NCBI RefSeq assembly: GCF_004770265.1 | Contig: NZ_RQGQ01000016.1 | Location: 496,001 to 560,000, forward strand | Reading direction: 5' to 3' | Source of the DNA: Leptospira congkakensis | Lineage (GTDB): Bacteria > Spirochaetota > Leptospiria > Leptospirales > Leptospiraceae | Length of the DNA stretch: 64,000 bases | In this document: in pieces, positions 17,886 through 27,259 of the stretch | Layout: each line of letters opens with the position of its first letter | Numbering within the stretch: position 1 is the stretch's first letter | Notes under the pieces: model-generated | Database searches by the model: none | Told to the model about the DNA's origin: nothing | Seen by the model: only the letters and a program-made list of their open reading frames with translations | Made by a program: the position numbers and the translations under genes

Positions 17886-19253
17886 TTGACACGTTCGTTT
17901 TATTTATACTTTAAAGAAATCTTTCGTAAACCTACTAAATCAGAATGGGAAATTTTAAAATTAGTAGAAGCCCGTTATGATAAAGAATATACGTTTTATA
18001 TTTTTATCACACATGTCATTGTTTATTCCTTACTCATTGCCCCCCCATTCTCAGACATACGTATGGAGGTTTTACCTTTTTTACTCGGTGTGTCGATTGC
18101 AAGACTCATTTTACTTTTACAGTTTTATACAAAGAACATTCCCATCCAGAGAGTCATTTACTTCAGTGGATTTGTTGGTGATGGATTAGTTTATGTTGTT
18201 TTTATGATGGGAATCCATTCGTTTCCATCTCTTGGGAGTTTTTATCTATTAAACTCCTATCTCATGTCTTTTATTTTCCCCATACTTTTATACAGCACAA
18301 GGCTTGATCCTAAGGCTTGTATCATAAGCGCTTCTTATTTTTCTATCTTACATATTATTTATATTTTTAACTTACCTTCCAATGTTGCAGATCAGTTTTC
18401 TTTTTTTAGTAAATACTTTTTAATTTTGGTTTATTGGGGAAGTGCAGCCCTTGGAACTGTTTTTGTTTTAAACAAAAGAAAAGATACAACAGATATGTAC
18501 AATCTTTCGGAAGAAAAAAGATTTATGTTACACGAGTTGGAACTTGCAAAAAAAGTACAAGATGCACTCTTCCCCGGAAATATTAAAATTCCAAACTTGG
18601 CTTTTACTTACTATCGCAAAAGTCCAAATGTGATTGGCGGAGACTTCTTTGATTTCGTACAACTCAGGGAAGGAAACGTGGGGGTATTTTTAACAGATGT
18701 TGCGGGGCATGGAATTTCTTCTGCGATGGTTGCCTCCATCATGAAGGTACTTGTTTCTACCATTCCGTATCGTTTCAAAACCGCACCTTCCAAACTTATG
18801 GATTATTTGGATGATCGTTTGGCTCACGATTTAAACAAATACCATGCTTCGGCAATTTACCTCTTCTTTGATTTTATTGAAAAAAAATTAACCTTGGGGA
18901 ATGCAGGCCACCCTTATCTCATTTTAGCAAATAAAGGCGAAGAATACCAAGAGTTAGAAACCCAAGGTGCAATCCTCGGATTTAATATCAAAATCCCACC
19001 AATCACAGAAAAAACTTTGCCCATCTCTCCTGGAGATCGTTTTTTCATTTATACGGACGGACTGATTGAATCCACAGATCCCGAAGGGAATTGCCTTGGA
19101 ACAGAGGGATTACTCGCATTACTCAACCGCCATAGAGAGAGTGCCAACATCAAAGAACTCGAAATCAATCTTTTGTTTGAATTAAAATCCAAATATGGAC
19201 TGGATAGTTTTTCTGATGACACCATGTTTCTGATATTGGAAGTAGAAGAATAA
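17886..19253 (+). CDS. membrane SpoIIE/RsbU-type protein phosphatase
   Basis: A 455-residue protein with about six membrane segments (residues 35-200), a short coiled linker, and a C-terminal PP2C-like SpoIIE domain (about 215-455). Phosphatase signatures are visible: AKKVQDALFPG, VIGGDFFDF, LTDVAGHGISSAMVA and DDTMFLILEVEE. Such enzymes dephosphorylate anti-anti-sigma proteins in partner-switch pathways, and the input here would be sensed by the membrane part. The start is TTG, immediately after the preceding stop. No anti-sigma or STAS partner is adjacent. Confidence 0.87.
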   Translation: MTRSFYLYFKEIFRKPTKSEWEILKLVEARYDKEYTFYIFITHVIVYSLLIAPPFSDIRMEVLPFLLGVSIARLILLLQFYTKNIPIQRVIYFSGFVGDGLVYVVFMMGIHSFPSLGSFYLLNSYLMSFIFPILLYSTRLDPKACIISASYFSILHIIYIFNLPSNVADQFSFFSKYFLILVYWGSAALGTVFVLNKRKDTTDMYNLSEEKRFMLHELELAKKVQDALFPGNIKIPNLAFTYYRKSPNVIGGDFFDFVQLREGNVGVFLTDVAGHGISSAMVASIMKVLVSTIPYRFKTAPSKLMDYLDDRLAHDLNKYHASAIYLFFDFIEKKLTLGNAGHPYLILANKGEEYQELETQGAILGFNIKIPPITEKTLPISPGDRFFIYTDGLIESTDPEGNCLGTEGLLALLNRHRESANIKELEINLLFELKSKYGLDSFSDDTMFLILEVEE

Positions 19254-19264
19254 GGAGAATTCAT

Positions 19265-20035
19265 TTGTCTTTTTTAGATATCCACATTAAATCCAATTTT
19301 GCCGTAGTTACCATCAAAAGGCCAGAGGCCTTAAATGCACTGAACGATGTCGTGATCACAGAAATCGGCGCCATGGTTGACGAATTGGAATCCAATTTGT
19401 CCGTTCGCGGATTCATTCTTACGGGAGAAGGGAAGGCTTTTGTTGCGGGAGCTGATATTGCTAAAATGAAAGAGTTCAATGTTCGCGAAGGACAGGCTTT
19501 TTCAGAACTTGGTCAAACGGTATTTAGAAAGTTAGAACTTTCAAATCTTATCTCCATTGCTGCGATTAATGGATTCTGTTTGGGTGGTGGGATGGAACTT
19601 GCAATGGCATGTGACATTCGTTATGCGGTTTCTTCCGCGAAGTTAGGATTACCAGAAGTGACTCTCGGTTTACTTCCAGGATTTGGTGGATCACAAAGAC
19701 TTCCTAGACTGATCGGAGTGGGTCGGGCAACGGAACTAATTTTATCTGGTGATATGATTTCTGCAGACGAAGGATATAGGCTCGGAATCATCAACAAAGT
19801 CATAGACCCTGCAGAACTTTTAAACGAATCAGAAAAAACAATCACAACTATTTTATCTCGTGGACCTAACGCAATCAAGGCGGCAAAAACTGCCATTCGC
19901 CAAGGATTAGAAACCAACATGAATGGTGGTTTGGAATGGGAAAAACAACTTTTCGGTGGTAGGTTTGCCGATGAAGAAACAAAAGAAGGTCTTTCTGCTT
20001 TCCTAGAAAAAAGAAAACCAAACTTTAAAGGTTAA
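19265..20035 (+). CDS. enoyl-CoA hydratase/isomerase family protein
   Basis: A 256-residue crotonase-fold enzyme. The oxyanion-hole segment AGADIAKMKE, both catalytic-type glutamates (GGGMELAMACDIRYA and LGLPEVTLGLLPGFGGSQRL) and the C-terminal LEKRKPNFKG ending are present, which fits a true hydratase of fatty-acid beta-oxidation or a related pathway. Translation starts at TTG 19265 with AAGGAG about nine bases upstream. The DUF192 gene follows after three bases. Confidence 0.92.
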   Translation: MSFLDIHIKSNFAVVTIKRPEALNALNDVVITEIGAMVDELESNLSVRGFILTGEGKAFVAGADIAKMKEFNVREGQAFSELGQTVFRKLELSNLISIAAINGFCLGGGMELAMACDIRYAVSSAKLGLPEVTLGLLPGFGGSQRLPRLIGVGRATELILSGDMISADEGYRLGIINKVIDPAELLNESEKTITTILSRGPNAIKAAKTAIRQGLETNMNGGLEWEKQLFGGRFADEETKEGLSAFLEKRKPNFKG

Positions 20036-20038
20036 AAT

Positions 20039-20503
20039 ATGAAAACACGGATTGGAATTCTATTTGTTCTTTTAGCGGTTTCTTTTTGCAGACAAGCAGA
20101 ATCCTTTCCGTCGCAAACAAACACTCCCGAAATTCTTTTCGGTAGTGTTGCCGATCGTGCTTTAAAATTAGAAATTGCCAACACTCCTTCGACAAGGGCT
20201 ACGGGACTGATGTATCGCACCAAACTAGGAGCGGACGAAGGGATGTTATTTGTTTTTAGGCGCCCCGATTATTTAAGTTTTTGGATGAAGAATACTCTCA
20301 TTCCTCTATCGATTGGTTATTTTTCAGAAGATATGCGACTTTTAGAATCATTCGATATGAAACCTAACCAAACAGAGGAAGTATACAACTCCAGAAAACC
20401 AGCAATGTATGCTTTGGAAGTCAATCAAGGTTGGTTTGCGAAACACAAAATTGGAAAGGATGCAGTTCTCACATTAGAACGAAAGGTCTCTGCCCGAGAT
20501 TAA
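20039..20503 (+). CDS. DUF192 family exported (lipo)protein
   Basis: A 154-residue protein. Its signal peptide ends in LAVSFC (Cys17), which suggests lipid attachment. The rest is a single DUF192 domain with the family hallmarks GLMYRTKLGADEGMLFVF, FWMKNTLIPLSIGYF and MYALEVNQGWF. DUF192 proteins are small secreted proteins of unknown biochemical role. It is likely cotranscribed with the enoyl-CoA hydratase gene. Confidence 0.88.
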   Translation: MKTRIGILFVLLAVSFCRQAESFPSQTNTPEILFGSVADRALKLEIANTPSTRATGLMYRTKLGADEGMLFVFRRPDYLSFWMKNTLIPLSIGYFSEDMRLLESFDMKPNQTEEVYNSRKPAMYALEVNQGWFAKHKIGKDAVLTLERKVSARD

Positions 20504-20533
20504 ATTTTCTCTTTTTACTTGAATCTCTGAAAC

Positions 20534-20558
20534 CCATGGTTAGTATTTTTTACCATGG
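20534..20558 (+). repeat. CCATGGT / ACCATGG inverted repeat over the glgP start codon
   Basis: CCATGGT at 20534-20540 and ACCATGG at 20552-20558 can pair across an 11-base, T-rich loop. The glgP ATG (20555-20557) lies inside the right arm, and no Shine-Dalgarno sequence is visible. If transcribed, the hairpin would hide the start codon. Confidence 0.6.
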
Positions 20559-23068
20559 TTGTCAACAATCCTCGTTTAATTACCCTTTTATCTGAAGAAC
20601 AAAAAGCCGACTTGGCTTCGATGGAAAAACAATTTGCCCATCATCTGGAATATACCATTGGTAAAAACAGATTCAATTTAAAAAACGAAGATATTTACAA
20701 AGCTCTCGGACATACAATTAGAGATTTTTTAATCGATCGTTTGAATGTCACACATGAACGTTATCGGAATGAAAATCCCAAACGAGTGTTTTATTTTTCT
20801 TTAGAATTTCTGATGGGCCGCACTCTTATGAATGCCCTCATCAATCTTGGGTTATACGAAACCATTCAAGTAATGCTTCGAGGGATTGGTTTTGAGTTAA
20901 CAGATGTTTTAGAATTTGAAACGGACGCGGGACTTGGAAACGGCGGCCTTGGACGACTCGCCGCTTGTTTTTTAGATTCTATGGCTACACTCAATGTTCC
21001 TGGGTTTGGATACGGAATTCGTTATGATTATGGAATTTTCAACCAAATCATTGCGAATGGAAGCCAATTGGAAATGCCCGATCATTGGGACGCTGATGGA
21101 ATTCCTTACGAAGTGGTGCGTTCCGATATCTCCTTTTCTGTTGGGTTTTTTGGTCATACAGAAACTCGTGTTTCAGGTAAAGGAAAAATCCAACATGACT
21201 GGGTTCCCGATGAAACAGTTCTTGCTTCTGCTCATGATTACCCCATTCCAGGATTTAACACGAGTACGGTGAACCATCTAAGGTTATGGGCTGCCAAATC
21301 TTCAGAAGAATTCAATTTAGATTATTTTAATCACGGTGATTATATGAAAGCCGTACAAGATAAATCTATATCTGAAAATATTTCGAAAGTTTTGTATCCC
21401 AATGACACCACCGAACAAGGAAAGGTGCTAAGGCTAAAACAACAATACTTTATGGTTTGCGCCTCACTCCAAGATATACTAATTCAATACCGTGAATCCA
21501 CTTCCAATTTAAAAGAATTACCCAATTTTGTTGCCATCCAATTGAACGATACTCATCCCAGCATCGGGATTGCAGAACTTATGCGAGTTTTTCTGGATAT
21601 TGAAGAGATGGATTGGGACTCTGCTTGGGAGATTGTCACAAAGGTTTTTTCTTATACCAATCATACTGTTTTGCCAGAAGCTTTGGAAACCTGGAGGGTA
21701 GAACTTTTTGAAAAACTTTTACCAAGACATTTAGAAATCATTTATGAAATCAATCACCGGTTTTTAACTGAGGTTCGTAACAAAGGTGTATTGTCAGAAG
21801 AAGAAATTAGGCAAGTGAGTATCATAGAAGAAGGAAACGAAAAACGAATTCGAATGGCGAATTTGGCTGTGATTGGTTCCTACCGCGTGAATGGAGTTGC
21901 TGAGTTACATTCGGAACTCATTAAAAAAACAATATTCCAAGCCTTCACCAAAGTATTTCCTGAAAAATTTAATAACAAAACTAATGGAATCACTCCGCGC
22001 CGTTGGTTACTCCAATCAAATCCAAGTTTGGCAAATCTAATTTCCAAACGAATTGGAAACGAGTTTACAACAGACCTTTACCAATTAAAAAAATTGGAAT
22101 CTTTTGTGGATGATGCGGACTTTCAAAAGGATTGGCAGATAGTAAAACAAACGGCCAAAGATGATTTGACCAAACTCATTAAAAGTGAAACAGGAATTTC
22201 TATTGATCCGAAATCTCTCATTGATGTACAAATCAAACGATTCCATGAATACAAACGCCAACTTTTGAATATCCTCCGTGTGATTGCTTTGTATCGAAGG
22301 ATCAAAGAAAATCCTTCTCGCGAAGTGACACCTCGAACAGTGATTTTTGGTGGGAAAGCGGCCCCTGGTTATTATATGGCCAAACTCATCATCAAACTCA
22401 TCAATAACGTAGCTTGGGTCATCAATCGTGATCCGGACGTTGCTGACAGATTGAAGGTGGTTTTTTTACCAAACTACCGTGTGAGTTTGGCCGAGAGAAT
22501 CATCCCCGGAAGTAATCTATCGGAACAAATTTCGACTGCAGGTACAGAAGCATCAGGTACTAGTAACATGAAGTTTATGTTAAACGGTGCTCTCACTATT
22601 GGAACTTTGGACGGAGCCAATGTGGAAATTTTGGAAGAGGTGGGGCCGGAAAATATTTATATCTTTGGCCTTCATACAGAAGAAGTATTCCGTTTGAAAG
22701 AAGCCGGCTACCAACCCGCAGATTACATTCGCAAAAACGACGAACTCCATAGAGTGCTCCTCATGATCCGCGAGAATTTATTTTCCATGGGAGAACCTGG
22801 AATCTTTGGCCCCATCTATGATAGCCTCTATTACACAGACAATTATCTACTGATGGCCGATTTTAATGCCTATGACGAGACTCAGGAACTGGTAGCGCGA
22901 GATTATTTGAACGAAACCACTTGGACCAAAAAATCCATTTTGAATGTGGCTCGGTCTGGCAAATTTTCCTCAGACCGGACGATTCGGGAATATGCGAAAG
23001 ATATCTGGAAGGTTCCCCTTCTTGACACAGTTCCACCCAAAACTATCTACAAATTGCCACAAAACTGA
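20555..23068 (+). CDS. glgP: glycogen/alpha-glucan phosphorylase
   Basis: An 837-residue enzyme that releases glucose-1-phosphate from alpha-1,4-glucans using phosphate and pyridoxal phosphate. Typical segments include EFLMGRTLMNAL, DAGLGNGGLGRLAACFLDS, IQLNDTHPS, RIHEYKR-like VQIKRFHEYKRQLLN and the cofactor site EASGTSNMKFMLNGALT with the Schiff-base Lys673. The length is normal. It implies glycogen storage in this organism. The start codon is embedded in a CCATGG inverted repeat. Confidence 0.97.
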   Translation: MVVNNPRLITLLSEEQKADLASMEKQFAHHLEYTIGKNRFNLKNEDIYKALGHTIRDFLIDRLNVTHERYRNENPKRVFYFSLEFLMGRTLMNALINLGLYETIQVMLRGIGFELTDVLEFETDAGLGNGGLGRLAACFLDSMATLNVPGFGYGIRYDYGIFNQIIANGSQLEMPDHWDADGIPYEVVRSDISFSVGFFGHTETRVSGKGKIQHDWVPDETVLASAHDYPIPGFNTSTVNHLRLWAAKSSEEFNLDYFNHGDYMKAVQDKSISENISKVLYPNDTTEQGKVLRLKQQYFMVCASLQDILIQYRESTSNLKELPNFVAIQLNDTHPSIGIAELMRVFLDIEEMDWDSAWEIVTKVFSYTNHTVLPEALETWRVELFEKLLPRHLEIIYEINHRFLTEVRNKGVLSEEEIRQVSIIEEGNEKRIRMANLAVIGSYRVNGVAELHSELIKKTIFQAFTKVFPEKFNNKTNGITPRRWLLQSNPSLANLISKRIGNEFTTDLYQLKKLESFVDDADFQKDWQIVKQTAKDDLTKLIKSETGISIDPKSLIDVQIKRFHEYKRQLLNILRVIALYRRIKENPSREVTPRTVIFGGKAAPGYYMAKLIIKLINNVAWVINRDPDVADRLKVVFLPNYRVSLAERIIPGSNLSEQISTAGTEASGTSNMKFMLNGALTIGTLDGANVEILEEVGPENIYIFGLHTEEVFRLKEAGYQPADYIRKNDELHRVLLMIRENLFSMGEPGIFGPIYDSLYYTDNYLLMADFNAYDETQELVARDYLNETTWTKKSILNVARSGKFSSDRTIREYAKDIWKVPLLDTVPPKTIYKLPQN

Positions 23069-23117
23069 ATCGACATAAAAGAACTAAGGTTATATTGTTC
23101 CAAGGAAAGGGTTCCAA

Positions 23118-23588
23118 ATGAGTAAAGGTTATATTATATGTGTCGATGATGAAATATCGGTATTGGAGACGCTTGCGGAGCAACTTCTGGCTCGATTTGG
23201 TGAATCCCATATTGTAGAGACTGCCAGTAGTGCGGAAGAGGCACTTTCCCTCATCGACGAAATCATCAGTAGCAATGACATCGTAGAGTTGATTGTTTCT
23301 GACCAAGTGATGCCTGGAATGAAGGGAGATCGATTTTTGGAACAGGTGCACCACCGTGCTCCAGATGCGATCAAAATCCTTCTCACTGGCCAGGCGGGAC
23401 TTGATTCCGCAATCTATGCCATTAATAACGGGGGACTCAGTCGGTATGTCGAAAAACCTTGGAACATTGAAGAACTCTCCAAAGACATCAAAGACCTACT
23501 CGATAAGTTCCGGCAGAATTTGGAAAACCAACACCTCATCCAAGCTCTCAACCGCCGCATTCTCGAATTGGAATCTGGACAACAGTAA
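23118..23588 (+). CDS. response regulator with C-terminal coil
   Basis: A 156-residue receiver domain (CVDDEISV, Asp in [15 protein letters not shown], Thr in ILLTGQAG, Lys in YVEKPWN) followed by a helical tail of about 35 residues. The LTGQA and KPWN variants are common in receivers linked to HD-GYP or GAF proteins, but no output domain is attached. It starts 49 bases after glgP, with AAGGAAAGGG upstream. Its end overlaps the presumed start of the HEAT-repeat gene by 14 bases. Confidence 0.88.
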   Translation: MSKGYIICVDDEISVLETLAEQLLARFGESHIVETASSAEEALSLIDEIISSNDIVELIVSDQVMPGMKGDRFLEQVHHRAPDAIKILLTGQAGLDSAIYAINNGGLSRYVEKPWNIEELSKDIKDLLDKFRQNLENQHLIQALNRRILELESGQQ

Positions 23589-24648
23589 AAAACAATTCCT
23601 GATCTTAGGGCTCATTTTTCTTTCTCTTTCTCCAATTTTTGGGAAGGAGAAAGAACTCAGTCCCGAACAAATCTCCAAAAAAAAAGAAGTCCTTTCTAAA
23701 ATGGTTCGTTATGGAACGAGCCAAGAAAGAAAACAAGCGTTATATGAACTAACTCGTTTCCCAAAAGAAACTGCAGGTGAACTTTATACATTAGTGGGAG
23801 AACAATTAAAAACGGAAAAAGATATGGGGATGAAAATAGTCCTCTTAAAAACCGTTGGTGATTTGGATTTAAAAGAAAATAAAGATACCATCATTTCTCT
23901 TTTTGAAGATTCCAATGAAGATGTAACCAAACAAGCAGTCACTTCTGCAAAAAAAATGAAACTAGCAGAAGCAACAAATCCCTTACTCGAAAAAGTAAAA
24001 AAAGAAGACTTCACCAAAAATTCCAATTCACTCAGTCTTTATATCAGTACTCTTGGTGAATTGCCAGATGGTAAAGTGGCTGCCTCCTTTCTTGAAACAA
24101 AATTTCGCGAAAAGTTTAACAATGCAGATATGCGTGGGCAAATTGCGTTGTACTTCGGAGCTGTGCTTTATGCTGAAGCAGAGTCGGCGTTAATGGAAGT
24201 TGCGTTTGATGAAATCCAACCCACAACACTTAGATGTTATTCTATGAATACACTTGGGAAATTAAAATCAGATACCGCTAAACCTAAGTTATATGAATTA
24301 TTGGATTCCTTAAAAAAAACTGCTGGTAAGTTGGATGCAAAAAAAGCCCAATCTTTAAAAATTTATGCCATTGGAGCTCTTGTCACCATGGGTGATAAAG
24401 AAGTATTCCAAGAACTAAATGAATTTGCTCGTGATGATGATAGTATGGTGCGGCTGCGCGCCATTGAATTTATGGGAAGTTTGAAAGATCCCAAAGCATT
24501 AGAATTATTAGAATACAAACGAGACCGAGATCCAAGCCCGAAAGTACAAAAGGCTGCTAAAAAAGCCATCGACCAAATCAACGGAAAAGAGACCGCTCCC
24601 GAAGAAGAAAAATCGACGGAAGAAAAACCAGAAGAAGAACCGAAATGA
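23575..24648 (+). CDS. exported HEAT-repeat protein (start codon uncertain)
   Basis: About 357 residues. A signal peptide ([19 protein letters not shown]) is followed by an array of alpha-helical HEAT-like repeats (about residues 45-330) and an acidic Glu-rich tail. HEAT arrays are protein-binding scaffolds, here presumably periplasmic. The frame is open far upstream, but that part overlaps the response regulator. The signal peptide lies just behind a CTG at 23575, and no in-frame ATG, GTG or TTG is close. I place the start there tentatively. The stop forms an ATGA overlap with the next gene. Confidence 0.75.
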   Translation: MDNSKKQFLILGLIFLSLSPIFGKEKELSPEQISKKKEVLSKMVRYGTSQERKQALYELTRFPKETAGELYTLVGEQLKTEKDMGMKIVLLKTVGDLDLKENKDTIISLFEDSNEDVTKQAVTSAKKMKLAEATNPLLEKVKKEDFTKNSNSLSLYISTLGELPDGKVAASFLETKFREKFNNADMRGQIALYFGAVLYAEAESALMEVAFDEIQPTTLRCYSMNTLGKLKSDTAKPKLYELLDSLKKTAGKLDAKKAQSLKIYAIGALVTMGDKEVFQELNEFARDDDSMVRLRAIEFMGSLKDPKALELLEYKRDRDPSPKVQKAAKKAIDQINGKETAPEEEKSTEEKPEEEPK

Positions 24649-25142
24649 AAGGAAAAGTTTTTTTTTCTTTCTATATCTTTCTCTCGATTGTGTTTGGGAT
24701 CTCACTCCATTCGGAAGAAGATGGGCGTTATACGGGACCTATATCTCGTTCGGAAAAAAGAATTTTAGATGGAAAATCTGAGTTCCAAAAATCGGGAACT
24801 TTTCCCTTAGAATGGAAATTGTTTTTTAAGGGTAAACAAGGGGATTTTGTTGTTTTTTATGATTTGAACGGTGATGAAATTCACTACCGCTACAGACGGA
24901 ATAAATTCGATTTGGATGCGGAATTCTTTGTGAAGGATTTGTTTCCTGGCAATCCTTACCGAGTGAAAGGCGAATGGATTGGTTATTATTTTTATTCCGT
25001 AGATGAAAGAGGGAAACGTTCGTCTTTACCTACCCCGAAAAAGTTACCTGCTGAACCTAAGGAATTTGTCGATAGACAATCCATTCCTATTTTTAAGTTA
25101 ATCGAATACATCGAAGTCCGCACGGATGATCTTCTCTATTAA
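24645..25142 (+). CDS. exported protein of unknown function
   Basis: A 165-residue protein with a signal peptide (about residues 1-23). The mature part contains an FYDLNGDEIHYRYR segment and a YYFYSVDERGKRSSLP segment that look like beta-strand repeats. I recognise no family. It overlaps the HEAT-repeat gene by four bases (ATGA), so the two are likely made together. Its end overlaps the convergent outer-membrane protein gene by four bases. Confidence 0.7.
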   Translation: MKGKVFFSFYIFLSIVFGISLHSEEDGRYTGPISRSEKRILDGKSEFQKSGTFPLEWKLFFKGKQGDFVVFYDLNGDEIHYRYRRNKFDLDAEFFVKDLFPGNPYRVKGEWIGYYFYSVDERGKRSSLPTPKKLPAEPKEFVDRQSIPIFKLIEYIEVRTDDLLY

Positions 25143-26728
25143 AAATCAAATTTTTGTAATAATTGAAAATTGATAAATAAGATAGGATTTGGATCATTTT
25201 CTTTTTCCGAATAACTCACGTTTAATGAAATAAAAGGACTCACCCATTTGAGTTTGATGATTTCTTGTCTGTCAGTTAAGTTGATATTAAAATCTGTAGC
25301 ATAGGTCCAGTTTTCAAACCAAGCTCTTGTTTTGGGTTGGCCTTCTCTAAAAATTCCACTTAACTCTAATAAATTTCCGGTTCCAATGGGGATTGCCAAT
25401 TTCCCTTCCCATTGCCCTCCGTTTTCTCTGGATTCAAATCCAAAAGCCACTACTGCTTTTTCTTTTCTCCATTCATAAAATGCTGCTCGTCCAATCTCAT
25501 TCCATTGGAAGTTCCCTGATTCATTGTATTCTCTATACCGATAAATTAGGTTTCCCCACTCACTTACAAAAAAAGGAAAAAATCCTGACCTTCCATTTTC
25601 ATACCTATGGCCTTCTGTCGAACTTAAGAATTCAGATCCAACCAAGTGTTGAAAACTCATCCTTGAATAACCTAGGCTCTGTGGGATTTGTGGTCTCACT
25701 TCTTCGGGTGATACCATTCCATAGAGTAAGGGTGAATCTCTATACACAGTGGCATCTAGGAAAAACTTAGATTCAGGAGATTCTGACTTTAAATACACAA
25801 ATCCTACGGATTCTTTTTTGTTGAATATGGATTCGGATTGGATTCTGTGTGATCCCCAATCTTTAGAATTCCAAGATTCATTGATATACAAACTAGATTT
25901 GTTATCACCGCTTGACCAGACTCCCGAATAGGATTTGTTTGGTGATACAAAATAAAGTCCAGGATGGGATGAAAATGTGGCGGCATGATAAATTCCGAAT
26001 TCATATTCCTTACTATCATATAACAATCGATAACCTAGAAAATTGGAAAACAAAATGGGCTGGGGGAGGGGAGATCCTGTTCGTTCCAGTTGGGAGTAAA
26101 AGTTTGGATCTTTTGCAAAATAAAAATGGGGAATGGGTTTGTAACGGTTCCCTGAGGTGAATCGAAATTGTTGGAAAGTAAGATTTGTTCCGTAAGAAAA
26201 ATTCTCATCTCGTTTTTCTAAGATCCAAATTTGACCTTTGGCTCGGCCACCAAGGAAAAGTGAGGAATGATTTTTTTCTTCTCTTGGCAAATACCGGACA
26301 TCTAGGTTTTGGTAACTCATTCCAAAAAATAGTTCATAAAGTAGATCTGTTGTATTTGAGAGTGGTAGATCCTTTTTTATATTCTTTGTTTGGGATTCAT
26401 TAGCAAATTTTTGATTTGTTTTAGTAGGAGATTGTGATTTGAAAGTATCCTTTCCAATAAACGTTTGTTTGTTGGTATATAAAGTAATCTGTTTTTGTTT
26501 CCAAACCTTAGAAACAAGAGCTGCATCCTTTCCTTGGAGGGACTTTTTCCACTTTAAAAAATTTTCGGGTGGTTGTTTGGCTTTTTCCTTCCAAGCGGCG
26601 GCCAAATGGGGAGGAAACCCTGCCGCTAAAAGTTCTGAAATGGAAACTTGGTCAGGCTTTTTTTCTACAGCATACAAACTCTGTACGAAACAAATCCACA
26701 AAATAACCCCAATTTTCTGCCAATCCAC
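25139..26728 (-). CDS. putative outer-membrane protein with N-terminal helical region
   Basis: A 529-residue protein. A signal peptide (about residues 1-20, VQSLYA) is followed by a short helical part (ISELLAAGFPPHLAAAWKEK) reminiscent of helix-hairpin-helix segments. The rest is a long beta-rich, aromatic-rich region that ends in NFQLLQKFDF with a terminal Phe, typical of barrel proteins. The start is GTG at 26726-26728 without a good ribosome-binding site, so the exact N-terminus is uncertain. The substrate or role is unknown. Confidence 0.65.
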   Translation of the reverse strand: MDWQKIGVILWICFVQSLYAVEKKPDQVSISELLAAGFPPHLAAAWKEKAKQPPENFLKWKKSLQGKDAALVSKVWKQKQITLYTNKQTFIGKDTFKSQSPTKTNQKFANESQTKNIKKDLPLSNTTDLLYELFFGMSYQNLDVRYLPREEKNHSSLFLGGRAKGQIWILEKRDENFSYGTNLTFQQFRFTSGNRYKPIPHFYFAKDPNFYSQLERTGSPLPQPILFSNFLGYRLLYDSKEYEFGIYHAATFSSHPGLYFVSPNKSYSGVWSSGDNKSSLYINESWNSKDWGSHRIQSESIFNKKESVGFVYLKSESPESKFFLDATVYRDSPLLYGMVSPEEVRPQIPQSLGYSRMSFQHLVGSEFLSSTEGHRYENGRSGFFPFFVSEWGNLIYRYREYNESGNFQWNEIGRAAFYEWRKEKAVVAFGFESRENGGQWEGKLAIPIGTGNLLELSGIFREGQPKTRAWFENWTYATDFNINLTDRQEIIKLKWVSPFISLNVSYSEKENDPNPILFINFQLLQKFDF

Positions 26729-27005
26729 CAGGATGGAGGTCTGAAATTTTGTTTTTTTGCCCTCAATCCAGTTGCTTTTTTTGGAAAAGGGACATATTCT
26801 AATCCTCCCAATAAAAAAAATTACGCTTGGGTGCGGGTTTTGTCCCAGGTGAATGCTAAATTTATATATAGAAACCGATAAAAACGTGAAAAAAATATTG
26901 ACTTAACTTCTCAAATGTTAAGTAGTGTAAACAAGCGTTTAGTATATTATTGGTATTATTTTTTAGTTTTATGTCGTCTAACATGATGACGGGGAGGAAA
27001 AACCT
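26729..27005. other. intergenic region with inverted repeat and upstream signals
   Basis: These 277 bases separate divergent genes. They hold an ACTTAAC/GTTAAGT inverted repeat at 26901-26923, a TTGACT sequence overlapping its left arm, AT-rich TATATTATT further on, and a GGGGAGG ribosome-binding site before the ATG at 27006. No RNA gene or coding frame is visible in it. Confidence 0.6.
26901..26923 (+). promoter_or_regulatory. operator-like inverted repeat ACTTAAC-N9-GTTAAGT
   Basis: Two perfect seven-base arms at 26901-26907 and 26917-26923 are separated by nine bases, so their centres are 16 bases apart (about one and a half helical turns). The left arm is fused to a -35-like TTGACT (26898-26903). 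The repeat lies about 85 bases before the small gene heading the polysaccharide export unit. It is too weak and unlinked to a T-run to be a terminator, so a repressor site is plausible but unproven. Confidence 0.4.
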
Positions 27006-27221
27006 ATGATCGTTCGATCCATCCAACAACCCGCTTACAACCGCCACAAGGACTCAGGTCTCGCTGGCCAAGGTCCGAAAAAGGGATTTTCCCAGAACCT
27101 AACTGGGAAGACCTTTGAAGAGTATTTGATGGAAGCCTTCCAAGGGGAAGTGGTTCAAAAAGGAGAGTGGGTATCCCCTGGTCTCTCTGATCTTGGCCAA
27201 AAGAACCTGAAGAGGATGTAG
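27006..27221 (+). CDS. small protein of unknown function ahead of the export genes
   Basis: A 71-residue, basic, soluble protein without signal peptide or cysteines. A strong GGGGAGG lies nine bases before the ATG, which is the best evidence that it is real. I recognise no family. It lies 38 bases upstream of the Wzm-like permease gene and probably shares its promoter. The sequence is Gly/Lys/Gln-rich at the N-terminus, with one amphipathic helix (residues about 36-52). Confidence 0.6.
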   Translation: MIVRSIQQPAYNRHKDSGLAGQGPKKGFSQNLTGKTFEEYLMEAFQGEVVQKGEWVSPGLSDLGQKNLKRM

Positions 27222-27259
27222 ACCAAAATACCGGCTTCCCGTTCTAGAACAGGGAGCCA

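Noticed and set aside
23356..23574. Long N-terminal extension of the HEAT-repeat reading frame
   Set aside because: It lies wholly inside the response regulator gene in another frame, and a clear signal peptide begins only near 23575, so the upstream part is shadow translation.
26898..26928. A complete sigma-70 promoter at the TTGACT before the 71-residue gene
   Set aside because: No good -10 hexamer lies 16-18 bases downstream. Only the inverted repeat itself is convincing.
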